Part shown: positions 1-13,200 of the stretch, piece by piece | How positions within the stretch are numbered: the stretch's first letter is position 1 | Layout: each line of letters begins with the position of its first letter | NCBI RefSeq assembly: GCF_027172205.1 | Contig: NC_070612.1 | Location: 29,599,183-29,663,182 of the forward strand | DNA length: 64,000 nt | Direction: 5' to 3' | Origin: Podarcis raffonei | Taxonomy: Eukaryota > Chordata > Lepidosauria > Squamata > Lacertidae | Position numbers and translations under genes: made by a program | Notes under the pieces: model-generated | Database searches by the model: none | Seen by the model: only the letters and a program-made list of their open reading frames with translations | What the model was told of the DNA's origin: nothing

Positions 1-1251
1 GCTTTGAATCTCTTTTCCTTGCACACCGAAGCGAAGAGGTAGCAATCTGGCTCATCCTCATAACCGGCCATGGTTTGTTGTTGCAGCTTGAAGTAGGGCC
101 TGTGTCCATCAATGCTACTGTAAAGGCCAGCTAGCTTCTCTTCTCCCCACACTGCCCCTCCTGCTGAACCCTTTTGGCTAAGGCTTAATAAGTGGCGAGG
201 ACTGAAACGTAATGCATTGAACAAGTGTTCACTGTGAATAAAAATAACCCTTAGAGCGCAATCCCAATGCTCCTAATGATGAGGGTTTATGGAGGAGGTC
301 AAGGATTAGGATTAGGTACATAGGTACCTCTCCACCTGCAGAGAGGACCGCTGCTTGAAGGGGAGCTGGACCAGCAGGGAGGAAGCTACTGCTAGCAGTA
401 GCAAGCAAGAAGACTCACAAAACAACAGGATGGAGGTAGAGCTTTGGCATCTTTGGATTCCAATCCCCCAAGAGGTCCAATCCCTCAGTCCCTCAGCTGC
501 AGCAGCCAGGATCTGGCATTGCCAAAAGGAAGACCCGTCCCCCACTTCTGCTGTGGCTGGCATAAGCCTGTCAGAGCTGATGCAGAAATTGGCTCATCAC
601 TCCTCCCAAATACGTCCTCTATTAAAGTAGCAGTTTGGGACCAGTCTACTTGGAAGATTGGCCTATTCCATATATGCAGCCTTGACATCTTTGGTTCGCA
701 GGACGATTACAGATGCGCCAGAATACTTGTTCCACACAAGAAATTTATATTTTTGTGTGACCCCCCCCTCCTCACACATCCTCTCTAGCTGGACAGAGAG
801 CAAAGAGTGGAAGTTTGTCGGCTTGACTTCTGCACAGTGATAAGAAATGATATCATCCCATCACGTGACCCTCTGCAATAGCGGCAGTGGAAAATACTGA
901 CACCTTCACTATACTCATTCTAGCACTTGCTTAGAATATTTTTGGTTAAGCAAGTCTCTCCAGATATACAAAAGTTACATGTGTTTTATGTTTTTGGTTT
1001 TTTAAAGCTACGGTTGATTTTAACCAGATTTGAATATTTTAAAATACCTGTTTTAAACTGTTCTTTGGCAACCGTTTTAATTTTTGGAAACTTCTTAGAG
1101 ATAAATTACAACTAACAGGTGTAGATTAAAAAACAACAACAACTGTAGTAGCATTGTTATACCTACTTTTATGCAACTTCACACTTACTCAACATAATTA
1201 AGACCATCGCCACCATTGTCCTAGCTTCATATTTCTCTTTTCTCATTCAAG
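1..1251. other. FAM169A upstream intron, no exon recognised
   Basis: This stretch precedes the first recognised FAM169A exon. The N-terminal coding exons of the gene, about 80 residues, were not found here and should lie to the left. Several short open frames occur at 300-840 but none resembles a known protein or has convincing splice context. A run of C occurs near 762. It is best read as intron. Confidence 0.6.
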
Positions 1252-4200
1252 CTGTTGCCCTTTTCCTTGCTGATCAGTGGTGGCCTGTTGATGATATTGT
1301 GAGAACATCTGATCCTTCCAGAGAAGGACTTTTGCAGGTACGTAAAGCTTTTGTTCTGTTAAGTGTGTGTGTAATCTGAGAAGCCATCTAATCCAAACAG
1401 AGATACTGCGTAATGTATTCAGAGTGTCTAATTCATATTTACTTGGAACAGAATTGGTATGTGTTGCATGCACAGAGATGTGCAGGCAGTGCTTTCTATA
1501 ATTCTGATTATGTTTTCGGGTTGTGGCGCAAGCGACTTGTATGTGTCGCAGGAAGCTGACTCTTTTTTTAAAAAGCATGTATACACTACAAATTTAAGAT
1601 GGCTCAGCTGATAAACAGCTTTTTCCTCAGCAAATCCTGGCAGATAATATTTTTGAGTGAGTGGTCAGGCTCCCTCACGTAATCAACAGCCCTCTCCCCG
1701 GACCTCCAGGTCCCATAGTCTCATGAAAAAAGTGACAGTAGCTTAACCATGAGCACTGTTTTGCTGGAAAGGTAGGATACAAATTTAACAACTGACAAAT
1801 AAATTAACACTTTAATGTGGGTCTGCCCTATAATCAGGTGTTCCTCTAATTCCTGGCTTTATGGTGTATGTATTATGTTTATGAAGAATTGATGCTTTTG
1901 AATTATGGTGCTGGAGGAGACTCTTGAGAGTCCCATGGACTGCAAGAAGATCAAACCTATCCATTCTTAAGGAGATCAGCCCTGAGTGCTCACTGGAAGG
2001 ACAGATTGTGAAGCTGAGGCTCCAATACTTTGGCCACCTCATGAGAAGAGAAGACTCCCTGGAAAAAACCCTGATGTTGGGAAAGATGGAGGGCACAAGG
2101 AGAAGGGGACGACAGAGGACGAGATGGTTGGACAGTGTTCTCGAAACTACAAACATGAGTATGACCAAACTGCGGGAGGCACTGGAAGACAGAAGTGCCT
2201 GGCGTGCTCTGGTCCATGGGGTCACGAAGAGTCAGACACGACTAAACGACTAAACAACAACAATTATGTTTATATTATCTAAAGTATTACAGTTCTCTCG
2301 AGTTAGTTTACAAATGAAGATAAAAACAAACGGAATAACCGTGTCATAACCACAAAACCCAAACATATTTTTAGAAAAAAATTAATCTACCCCTCTTTGC
2401 TACCTTGAAAGTAGGGATGTGGATTTCAGCAAAATTTAGCCACATGGCCTTTTTGGAACAATATTTTCTTCTTCTTCAATCATAGTCGTATTCTTTCTAT
2501 GTGTTTACTATAGGTGAACTCCATTGGAGAGAGAGTGGTCCTCTATGTGCTAAATAGATTAATTTATCGCAAGCAAGAAATGGAGAAAAATGAATGCCCA
2601 TTCCTCTGTCATGGTAGCCATGATTATGCGAAAATACTATGGAAGAAAGGAGAGGCAATTGGTTTTTATTCTGTTAAGCTTCCAGGTAAGATTTCCCTTT
2701 TAAAATAAAATCACAAAATGCCGTTTAATGCAAGGCAGAGAGAAACAAAGTCCATAGTTTTACATTGTTTGAGAACCATGCTTGTAGTCTTCTTGCATTT
2801 TTACGTTCAGGGTGATAAGTGGTAGTGGCAAGGGAGGCCATGCATAAACTGAAAACCATAACATTATAAAAGCAGCATAAAATAGAAAGCAGAATTAAAA
2901 TGGTATCTATGAAACTTGGGAAAACAATGAGGTCTTTGCCGGACACTGAAAGGACAGTAAAGTTCATTTTAAAACATAACAGTAAAAAAAAAATAATACT
3001 TATTTTAACATCTTGCCAATCTAATTCCACAAATAAACCTGCAATGGATGTCTGCGAAAATAATTGCACTTGCTGTATTTGGGGGGCCGAATGGATTATG
3101 TTATATAGCCTTGATGTCTGTTGGAAACTTGATACTTGGGCAGATGGGTTTCTAGCCTGCTGTAGCTAACCACATCTTAGGGGAAAGCAGTAAGCAGATG
3201 GCAGTCTTTTTGTGTGTTTGTTCCTGTTGATACTTTGACCTTTGTGAACGGAATACACTATTTCAAAGTATATTTGAAGTTTACAGTTGGTCTCAGGGAT
3301 TTGTAGCCTGTTGTTGTTTTCAAATTGTTCCTCTTGGTGGGTAGGAAAGTGATTGCTATAAAATCATCCAAATAAGTTGGCATGCCCAAGTATGCCCCCT
3401 TGCCATCACCTGAGACTAGAAGTAGTGAGGATAAGGTTCTGCAGTAAGTTACTTTCAATACTGTTTGTCCAACCTTGCCACCCCTAATTGCATCCCAGGT
3501 TTGTTATGTTAGCCTGGCACTGCCAGAATCAAGAGAAATGGGGTAAGAACAGAAAGGTAAAAGTTGATACTTGCCAGTGTTAATGTAGGACTAGCAGCAA
3601 TCACAGGGATGCGGGTGGCGCTGCGGTCTAAACCATTGGGTTGAGCTCCTGTTGCTCTGTCCCGGCTCCTCCCTACCTAGCAGTTTGAAAGCACGCCAGT
3701 GCAAGTAGATAAATAGGTGGCAGGAAAGTAAACGGCGTTTCCCTGCGCTCTGGCTTCCATCATGGTGTCCTGTTGTGCCAGAAGCGGTTTAGTTATGCTG
3801 GCCACATGACCCGGAAAGCTGTCTGTGGACAAACGCCAGATCCTTCGGCCTGAAAGCGAGATGAGCGCCGCAACCCCATAGTTGCCTTTGACTGGACTTA
3901 ACCGTCCAGGGGTCCTTTTACTAACAGCAATGTTTTAGATACAACTTGAACCCAAAGGGCAAAAGAAAAGTAATGAGCTGATCAAAGTAGAAGTTATATG
4001 CCTGGGCAGCAGGGAAGATTTTTCTTTTTTGTGGGGTGGGGTTTAGAGAAGAAGGTGCAAAGAGAAAATAGAACATTTTTGAGGTGCATAACCAAAAATA
4101 TACCATAAGTTGCTAAGTTCATAAGCTGCCCAGATAATGATTTTGGGGATGTTACAGAAATGCATGCAGGACAGAGAGAAAGGGTTGCTTAGTTGTCTTT

Positions 4201-7200
4201 CAAGAACACCTTGGACACAGCAACAGAATGAATGCCAATCAGAGCTGCTGTTATGATTGCAGGAAGCATATGTGGTGCCTTTCTGACCCAGAGCTACCAG
4301 CTTCCGGTCCTTGATACAATGTTTGTGAGGAAGAAACATCGAGGGAAAGATTTTGGGCTCCTGATGCTGGAAGATTTTGTGGATTCTTTCACAGAAGATG
4401 CTCTTGGCCTGCGGTTCCCACTCACGTCTTTTATGCTTGTTGGTAAGCCCTTCCATTAGTCTCATTGCATCAAACCATACTGATATGGATAATGTATTTT
4501 TTTAGTTTCTAGGGTTCTGCTTAAAGGGCCATCCAATTATATCCAAACAGAGAAAGAAACTTCCTTGATCTCAGGAACCACAGTGCCAAATTGGCGACGG
4601 TATCTTCAGAGGTGTCCAAATCAGCACTGTTTGAAATGGTTCTGACCAGCATCTTGATTCAAAATGGTGTCAGAAGATTTCTGAACATAGGATAAAACCT
4701 GCTCCTCCCATCTTGGGAACAGTCATGCCAAACTGGCTGACGATATCGTCAGAGGCATCCCAATTGGCCCAGTTTGGAACTGTGTGTTGCGCCCAAGAGA
4801 CCTGGGCCCCTTAGAGTTGGTGCCTGTGGTGGGAAGAAAGCATGAAGTACACAGACAAGGAAGAAGAGAGAAAAGCCCAAGATACAGCAGTTCTCTTAGA
4901 CAAATGAAATATATTCTGTATCATGATTGGGAAGTCCGTGGCCCTCCAGGTGATGTTGAATTCCCAGCTTCCATCAGCCCAAGCCAGCATGTCTAGTCCA
5001 GCAACAACAGAAAGGCCACAAGTTCTCCATCCTTGTACTGAATGTTCCCTCCCTTCCTTGAACCAGCTACAGCCATCAAACACCCCATTTCCTTCTGCAG
5101 TCATTACTGTGGGTTCTACATTTTTGAGTCCCAGTGGCTAGTTTGACCTGTGGAAATACTGAATGGGAATATTGGTTTTGGGCCTCATATAATTTCTCTG
5201 CTCATAACTTTCAAGCAGCATAGGAATCAAGTATACATCAGAATCGGGCACATGCCTCAAAACGGTATCTGCACACAACTTGGGGAGTTGCTATGAAGAT
5301 AGGTTTTTACATAAATGTTTCATACCTCAGTTACTGGATCGGATCTTTTGCATTCCTGTTGGCTTTACTTCAATTAGACTTGGCTGTATCCTTTTGCATA
5401 CTTCAAAGACCTGACCAGGCAATTAAGATAAGACATGCAGTCTGCCACGAAGAGCTGTTCTGAAAGTTTAGGGTCTGAAATCCCTTGGGTGTGCCAATAG
5501 AAGAGAAAGAATTGCAGATATGCTTACTGCTCCCCAGGTTCAGGTTCCCAAAAGTTATTTAAACTGGTGGCATTTCATAGATGCTGAAGCTCCTGTTACT
5601 TTAGCATTGCTTTCAGTTACCATATTGGCCTGAATATAAGCCACACCCAAATATAAGCCACACCTTTAAAATGGGAGGGGGGAAAGAAAAAATACCCTAA
5701 TATAAGCCACTCCCTTCCTCGCTGCTCCTGGCTGCATACTGGGGGTGGGGGTGGGGGTGGGGTGGCACGCTTTGTTGCCTTCCCCCTTCCTTGCTCTCTC
5801 CCTTCCCAGCCTTGTGGGGAGCAGGGGGGTGGGGCTACGCATGGGCCGGACGCCGCTTTGCTGAGCACCGTAAGGTCGTGAATATAAGCCGCACTTTAAC
5901 TTTTCACGGTCGGAATTTGGGGGGGGAAGTGAGGCTTATATTCAGGCCAATACGGTATATAGTGCTAACAGCCTTGTACCCTGTATTGCTTGGGCATTCT
6001 AAAAGGCAAACAAAAATCTGCAGTTTTGAAATTGGTGGTTAAAATCTGTAGTTTTGAAAGGTCCCATCTGCCACCTTGTTTCAAAACGACATCCAATTGT
6101 ATCCAAACATAGATGAAAACCTGCTCCTTGATACCAGGAACTATCATGCAAAATTGGGTTAAAATCAAAGTAGATTTGAAAGGTTCAGTCCACCATCTTG
6201 ATTCCGCATAGCATCCAGTTTTATCCAATCCTAGTGAGAAGCTAACTCCTTGAGACCAGGTACCGTCATGCAAAGCTCAGTTACGATAAATTAAGAGATA
6301 TCCAAATGTATAGTGAACAAACAACTTTCCAAAAGATTCATTAGTTAAAAGGTGCCTTCTTAGCTGTTCATGAAGGCAAAAAACACAGATGATTTACAGA
6401 TATAGGCTGCTAAATGCTTATTGGAAAACTAATTGTGCTTATTTACACGAGACAGCTGGTGTGGTGTTGCAAATAGTAATAAATAAATAAATAAATAAAT
6501 ATTTTTAAAAATTCAAAATATTCTTATGTAGGGCAATTATACTGTCTGTGACAGAGCTGACACTTCCTTGGAGAAGTCTTTAAAATAAGTTTGTCGTCAT
6601 GGTGAGGAGGAAAAGTATTTTGTAAAGGAATTATGCAAGTACTGAACCCATTTTGTTAATATTTTTCCCAGCTTGCCAGAAGTACTTTGAACGGTATCCA
6701 GGGGATCATGACCTTCTGTGGGAAATTGAAGGCACTGGCAACATTCACCAGCGGAAAACTGTAGCTAGCATTTTGCAGAGAGAAAGTTTCAAATGCATAG
6801 GTATGATGGCATGGTTTAAGCATGGCTGGGGGAGGGGAGGGGATGAGGTGCTGAAAAATACACGGTTGCTGATGTGGACCTTGAAGAGAGGCTGTTTTAA
6901 ATTGCTGTTTGCATATTCTTTTTCTGAATTTTTCCAAGAACAGAAGGCTCACAGAAAGAAAACAGTGGTTCTCAGGCTGATGAAAGTTTTCTGCAGACTG
7001 CCATGAACACCACAAGTGAGCAGGCATCTGAGCCCAGGGAAACACAGTTAAGTGTAGGTACACAAGCTGTTTTCTCTGTTTTAGTTTGGAACATGTGTGT
7101 CCCCTTTATTTTTAACTTCTGAGCAGTTTTACTGAAGTGGGAAGAAACATCAGGGAACACTAAAAAGCAAGTTTGCTTCGGGTTGGGTGCTCTGCCCCTC

Positions 7201-10200
7201 CTCCCAAATTTACTTCAACTACATTTGGTGATATTCTTCTTCTATAATTAAAAATTAATGTTTGGAAAGGATATGTGAAGTGCTTCCGCTGTTCTTAGAG
7301 GTAACAGGTGCTGCATGTGTAAGCGTGTGACAGGCTTTTTACATTTTTGCCCCCTCATAAAACATTGTCGTTCATGTGATGTTGTTCAGCAGCATGTGTA
7401 TGTTTAAAGCCTTTTACCTAGCCAGTCAGTTTAAGGATTACTTTGTTCTGTTTTTAATGGTTCTATGTTTGGTTGTGTATAACAAAACACAGAACCATTA
7501 AAAATAGAAAAAAGTAATCCTTAAACTGACTGGCTAGGTAAAAGACTTTAAACATACACATAGACATTCAGTCGTACCTTGGAAGTCAAATGGAATCCGT
7601 TCTGGAAGTCTGTTCGATTTCCAAAATGTTTGGAAACCAAGGTGCGGCTTCCGATTGCCTGCAGGAAGCTCCTGCAGGTAATTGGAAGCTGTGCCGGACA
7701 TTTGACATGCAAAGAACGTTCGCAAACTGGAACACTCACTTCTGGATTTGAGGCGTTCGGGAGTCAGAACGTACAAGTGCCAAGGCATTCAGCTTCCAAG
7801 GTACGACTGTACATACATACATACATAACTTGATTTGTATATTGCCTTCTCATAGTTCAAACCATGCTCAAGGCAGCTTACAACATGGAAAAAATACATA
7901 ATTTCAAACATAACAAGAGTAGTCATAAACTAAAACATCAGAAAGTACACAACCAAATTAAACAATTTCCGCATACATCATAATAAGATCGAAAACAAAG
8001 ATACAAAAAATAAACATCAATAATAGCAACAACTTCCCCTAAACAATTTCACAGCCCAAGAGTCTGCAGAGGGCTGTTGCCCCAAGGTCCAATCTAACCT
8101 ATCCAGATGGCACATACTTAGTCAAACCACCTCAAGGTGCTGCTAGACAAGCAGCACTTCACAAAGAACAAGGGCTTGTGGTCTAAAATAGACCTAGAGA
8201 AAGGGAAATAATGGAGGGATGGGAATGTACGGGAAAGAATGGGATTATATAAAATACACATACTTCAGCTTAATTACGATGTAAGGTATAGAGACTGGGG
8301 GGCGGTGAGGGAGCAGCAGTTTCTAAAGGATCAGGAAAAGAAATACAGGGCGAGGGATGTGGAAGTGGAACAATGAACAGAAATGAGATTAGGATAGAGA
8401 CTGAGAAAAAGGGGGTTTGTGGGTGCCATGAAGTTTGCCAAAAAGTGTCTCTGGCAGAACCCAGAGTTCAAGCAGTCCTGGCACACACAGACTCTTCAGG
8501 GACCTTTGGCTGTTGCCACAGAGCAGCCACCTGGGCAGAGGTGAATTGGGTGAAGGCTTTGCCTTAGGTAGGTGGTGGAGGGGAAACTTTGACTCCCTTT
8601 CATAAGCTTGCCTGTGAAAAGAAGGAAGCAGCTGGCACAGCTTGCGCTTTTCAGGGTGGTACACATGAAAAGGGTAAGATAATACTGTCGTGTATCCTAA
8701 GTATTTCACGCAGACAACAAAGGGAATTAACTTTTTTCAAAATCCAGATGGTGTGTATAATTGAATAATAATACGAATGCAAGAAAATGTGCCAATAATG
8801 TCATAAGGATCTTCAGTAGTGTGTCATTTATTTATTTTTAAGTTTGTTGTTTCTCTCTTCCAGGCTGATGCTCATAAAAACAAAGATGGCTTAGAAGTAT
8901 TTGAAGGCACATCTGAAGGTAAAAGAAGTCTAGCTTGCATGATTTCTGTTAGAACTTTCTTGCAGTCCACAATATGCTCCATCACCACCTAAGCTTTGTG
9001 TTCTTCACTTTTAACTAATGCCTACCAAAGAGAGATTTCTTTTTTAAGAAGTCAAAAACCATGCATGGAAAAAATTGGCACATTTTAACTTACTTTAATG
9101 GAGCCCTGGGTGGTGGGGGAGGAGGGAAATTAAGTAAAGCGCTTAGTAACTTGTGTATTCCTAAATTTTTTTTAATCGTATAAAGCACAAAATGCAAATG
9201 AGTTGAGTACAATCCAAATAAGAACCAAGATTCAGAATACTTAATTAAATTGCTCAATAGGAAATAGAGTAGTTTATGATCCAGAAAATAAAAATATATA
9301 AACTGATTCCAAAACATTTCTACTTAATCTGGAATATCTGTTATGAGTGCACATCTTGATTGTTTTTCAGGTTCCAAAAAGTTGTTACAAATTGTTCCAA
9401 TTATAACACAAATCCTTAGTTTCCTAATACACTCCCAATCGTCTCTGACCTTCACTAAATGAATGAGTTTAGCCAGGTAGAGGATTTGCCAAATAGGCTC
9501 CAATCAGCCCTCTACTTTAGGCCATTTACTTGATTCCACTTGCTGCACCTTGAACTCGCTGCTGTCAAAACAGTACGTAAAAGTGAAGGTTTATTTCAAA
9601 GATAAAATGACCTGGGAATAACTCCCATAGAACTCAGTGGAGTTTGCTTCTTAGTGCACAGTATATTCATAGGAGTGCAGTGTGGAACTTGCACAGTCAT
9701 GGGAATAAGAAAGTTCACCCTCTTTGAATTTTGTGGTTTACATATGAAGACTTAATAACAATCTTCTGTTCATTAGCAGGTCTTCAAACTGGGTAAATAC
9801 AACCTCAGGTGAACAACAGCACATAACATATTACACCGTCTCATGATTTATTTAACAGAATTCAAGCCAAAATGGAAAAACTATAAGTACACCCTTACTG
9901 TTTCCATAGGAATTAAGGGACTAAGCAGCAGATAGGTGCTGCTGATCAAATGCCCTTGCTTAATTGATCATCAGCAAGTCTGCCCTTATACACAGAGTAA
10001 AGATTCTTAATTTGAAGAATGCTCAGATGATAGTGTTACCTCTCTATTGCATTTGCTTTGGAGAATGGGCAGTTCTTTATGATGCTTCCCTCTGAACCTG
10101 CAAAGGCATATGTAAAATCTTTGTTCCTGTGGATGTCACTGAAGGAGGAGCCACTGCCTATACCAAAAAGTAAAAAGCCTAAGAAAATGTGCTTCAAATT

Positions 10201-13200
10201 CCTAGGAACCAGCACTTGATTTTTTAGATGGCTACACAAAACTGTAAAATACTTGATTTCTAGCGCCACCAGAACAAGGTTAGCGCAGGCTGGGTTTCTA
10301 GGCATGTTCAAGCTTTGTGACATTATTTACCTGTATTCAGATCTGAGTGTGTGGGGTTTTTCTTCCCCTCAGAACTTAATGCTGCTCAGCTTTCTACACG
10401 ATCACGAGGCAATAATCTCAAACGTCCAAAGTTGGGGAAAAGGTTCCAAGAGCCTGAAATGGTTGAAGATGAAGATATAAGTGTTTTTCAAACACCAGAA
10501 AGCAGGTATACTTATGTGTGTGTGTATGTGTTGTATAAGAAATGTAAGGTCTCTGTTGTATTGAATTGTACAAAGGAATAGATAATATACTTGGGTAGTT
10601 GTAGATGGATTGAAATCTTGGTATGTGATTGTCATTATTATTATTATTATTATTATTACTACTACTACTCATACTATTTATTTATTCAGTTGATTATTTC
10701 CCTTTACCCAGGAGAGTTTCAACTATTTAAAGTACAGTATTAAAAACAGTTTAAAACAAAGGAAATTTGTTACAAGGAAAGGCTTGTTAATGTTTATTTT
10801 TTATTCCTCATCATCAACCTATCAGAACTAAAAGAGACTCTGCATGCCAGATAAAGTTTTTGACCCTGATTTTTCACCCATCTGACAATGTAATCTTATA
10901 CATGACTGCTTGACATTAAGTCTCGTTGCGGTCAATAGGAATGGAGCCTTTACCCAATTTAGTGTGTATAGGGTTGTAGCCTCACTGAGCAAGGTCTGCT
11001 TGCTAGAGGGAGTTAGGATTGTGTTGAGGTGTTTTCCAGTGGAGAAGAGCAGTAGAAAAGAGCTCATTTAGCAAGGTGGGAAACTCCACTGTGGAAGCCG
11101 TTATTTCACCTGCAGAAAGCTCCACATGCTTGGCCTACCACCATTGGTGTTATGTCCCAAAAACAGGTGTTTCGGGGGCAGTATAGGAGAGAGGCAGCCT
11201 TGGATCTGCTGGATCCATTCCCCTTTCATTCTCTGAAGAAGCCACGGGATCAGGCTCCTTCATCCATGGCAGCGTTGGCATCAATAATTTCTGCTCATAG
11301 GAACAAATGCAGTAAATTGATTTCTATAAAGTGTCATTTGAAATGAAATACTTCCTTGATTTTTAAAAATGTTTCGTTCGATGAAGTTACTGGTTGGGTT
11401 TGTCTCTATGTCACACTGTTTTATTATCCGCTGCCTAATTTCATCTGCGTCCCTCACACTAAAAGTGTGCATTTCAATATTACATATACCTTGAGTATTT
11501 CACATTCAATGTTCTTGTTGCTGCACAGACTAGAACCTGATGCACGTGTATCTGAAAGTTCGGAAGTGGTGATGGAGATGGAAGAAAATGTGGTTGAAAG
11601 TGAGCAGGAGGTGTTAGTTGAAAACCAGAAACAACCAGCCCAAGAAGCGCCACAGATGTGTCCTGCATCTGAGAAGCAAGAGGATAAAGAGGTGTGATTT
11701 GAATATATTAAGAACAATTTGTCTGTTTGAGGCACTAACAACCCTTTTTCTGCCAAGTATGACAGAGGAGGAAGCCATGGGCTTCTGCCTGCTATTGCCT
11801 TCTCTGCTTGGACAGAAGACTTTGTATGCACTGAGATAAGCATCTAGAAAAATCTAGGGTACATATGACCCCCTCATGGTGTCAAGTTTATATATTAATC
11901 TAAACTCTGGAAAGGATGTGCAAGGTAGCTTTACTTGGAAGGGACGCGGGTGGTGTTGTGGGTTAAACCACAGAGCCTAGGACTTGCCGATCAGAAGGTC
12001 GGCGGTTCGAATCCCCACGACGGGGGGAGCTCCCGTTGCTCGGTCCCTGCTTCTGCCAACCTAGCAGTTTGAAAGCACGTCAAAGTGCAAGTAGATAAAC
12101 AGGTACCGCTCCAGCAGGAAGGTAAACAGCGTTTCCGTGTGCTGCTCTGGTTCGCCAGAAGCGGCTTAGTCATGCTGGCCACATGACCCGGAAGCTGTAC
12201 GCCGGCTCCCTTGGCCAATAAAGCGAGATGAGCGCCGCAACCCCAGAGTCGGCTACGACTGGACCTAATGGTCAAGGGTCCCTTTACCTTTACCTAGCTT
12301 TACTTGTAACAAGTGGAAAAGGAGTTGACTGAATGATGCGTGCATCCAACCAGGAAGCAATATTTTTTTCTTTTGTTGTTTTTTATCCTTTTTATAATTT
12401 GAGACTCTTGTCGCTGATGTATTGAATTCTGTTGTTAACGTTACATGATAAAAGTGGCTTTGCGCCATTTTAATGTGTACATGCCATTTTATAGGAAATG
12501 GAAGTGGAGCCACTCAATGGAGAGCTCGTGGAAGATGCTATCAAGGTCTCAATAGTGGCTGAAGGACAAACAGGAAGTGAAGCGGTGGATGGAGAGTCAA
12601 AGCTGCAGTTGGAAAATCCCGAGGAAACAACCCTAACCTTACTTGTCCCATTAATCCTTGATTCGTCAGTAAAATCCACTGAAGACAGTGATGACAACGT
12701 TTCTGATAAGGTGAGGGGAAATATATAAGCGATGCTTAAGAGTTTCTTCTCTGCCATGTTGGTACAATCATTGGCAATATTATAAAAAAATTAATAATAA
12801 TTAAATCCAGCCCATTGGAATGTAGCATGCCGTACAAGGGAAGCTTTTAATGTTTAACAGACTACTGTATTTTAATACTTTGTTGGAAGGTGCCCAGAGT
12901 GGCTGGGGAAACCCAGCCAGATGGGCGGGGTATAAATAATAAATTATTATTATTATTATTACAAAGTTAAGAATCTCATCTGTGGCCCTCAGAATATTGT
13001 CAAAATGTTTCCTCGACTTTGACTTAAAATGGCTAACAAGAGTTTGTTTTTCTCCATTAGGTTGACAGTGTGGCAGATGCAGAACTTCCACCCGAAGAGG
13101 AACAACAAGCAACGCAAAGGAAAAGGACCCTTGTTCCAAATGCAGATCCCGTCGCTGCAGCCGAGAAGGAAGAACCCTCCAACAACGGCCTTTCGAACTC

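Noticed and set aside
1243-1578. Minus-strand frame opposite the FAM169A exon at 1252
   Set aside because: It is a shadow of the true + strand exon and its intron flank, with no family similarity.
7569-7809. CRISPR-like or regulatory hairpin array
   Set aside because: The inverted repeats are transposon ends with TA flanks. There are no regularly spaced direct repeats, and the genome is eukaryotic.
11938-12040. tRNA gene
   Set aside because: The B-box-like ggttcgaatcc and tRNA-like head belong to a Sauria SINE, shown by its core, tail and target duplication.
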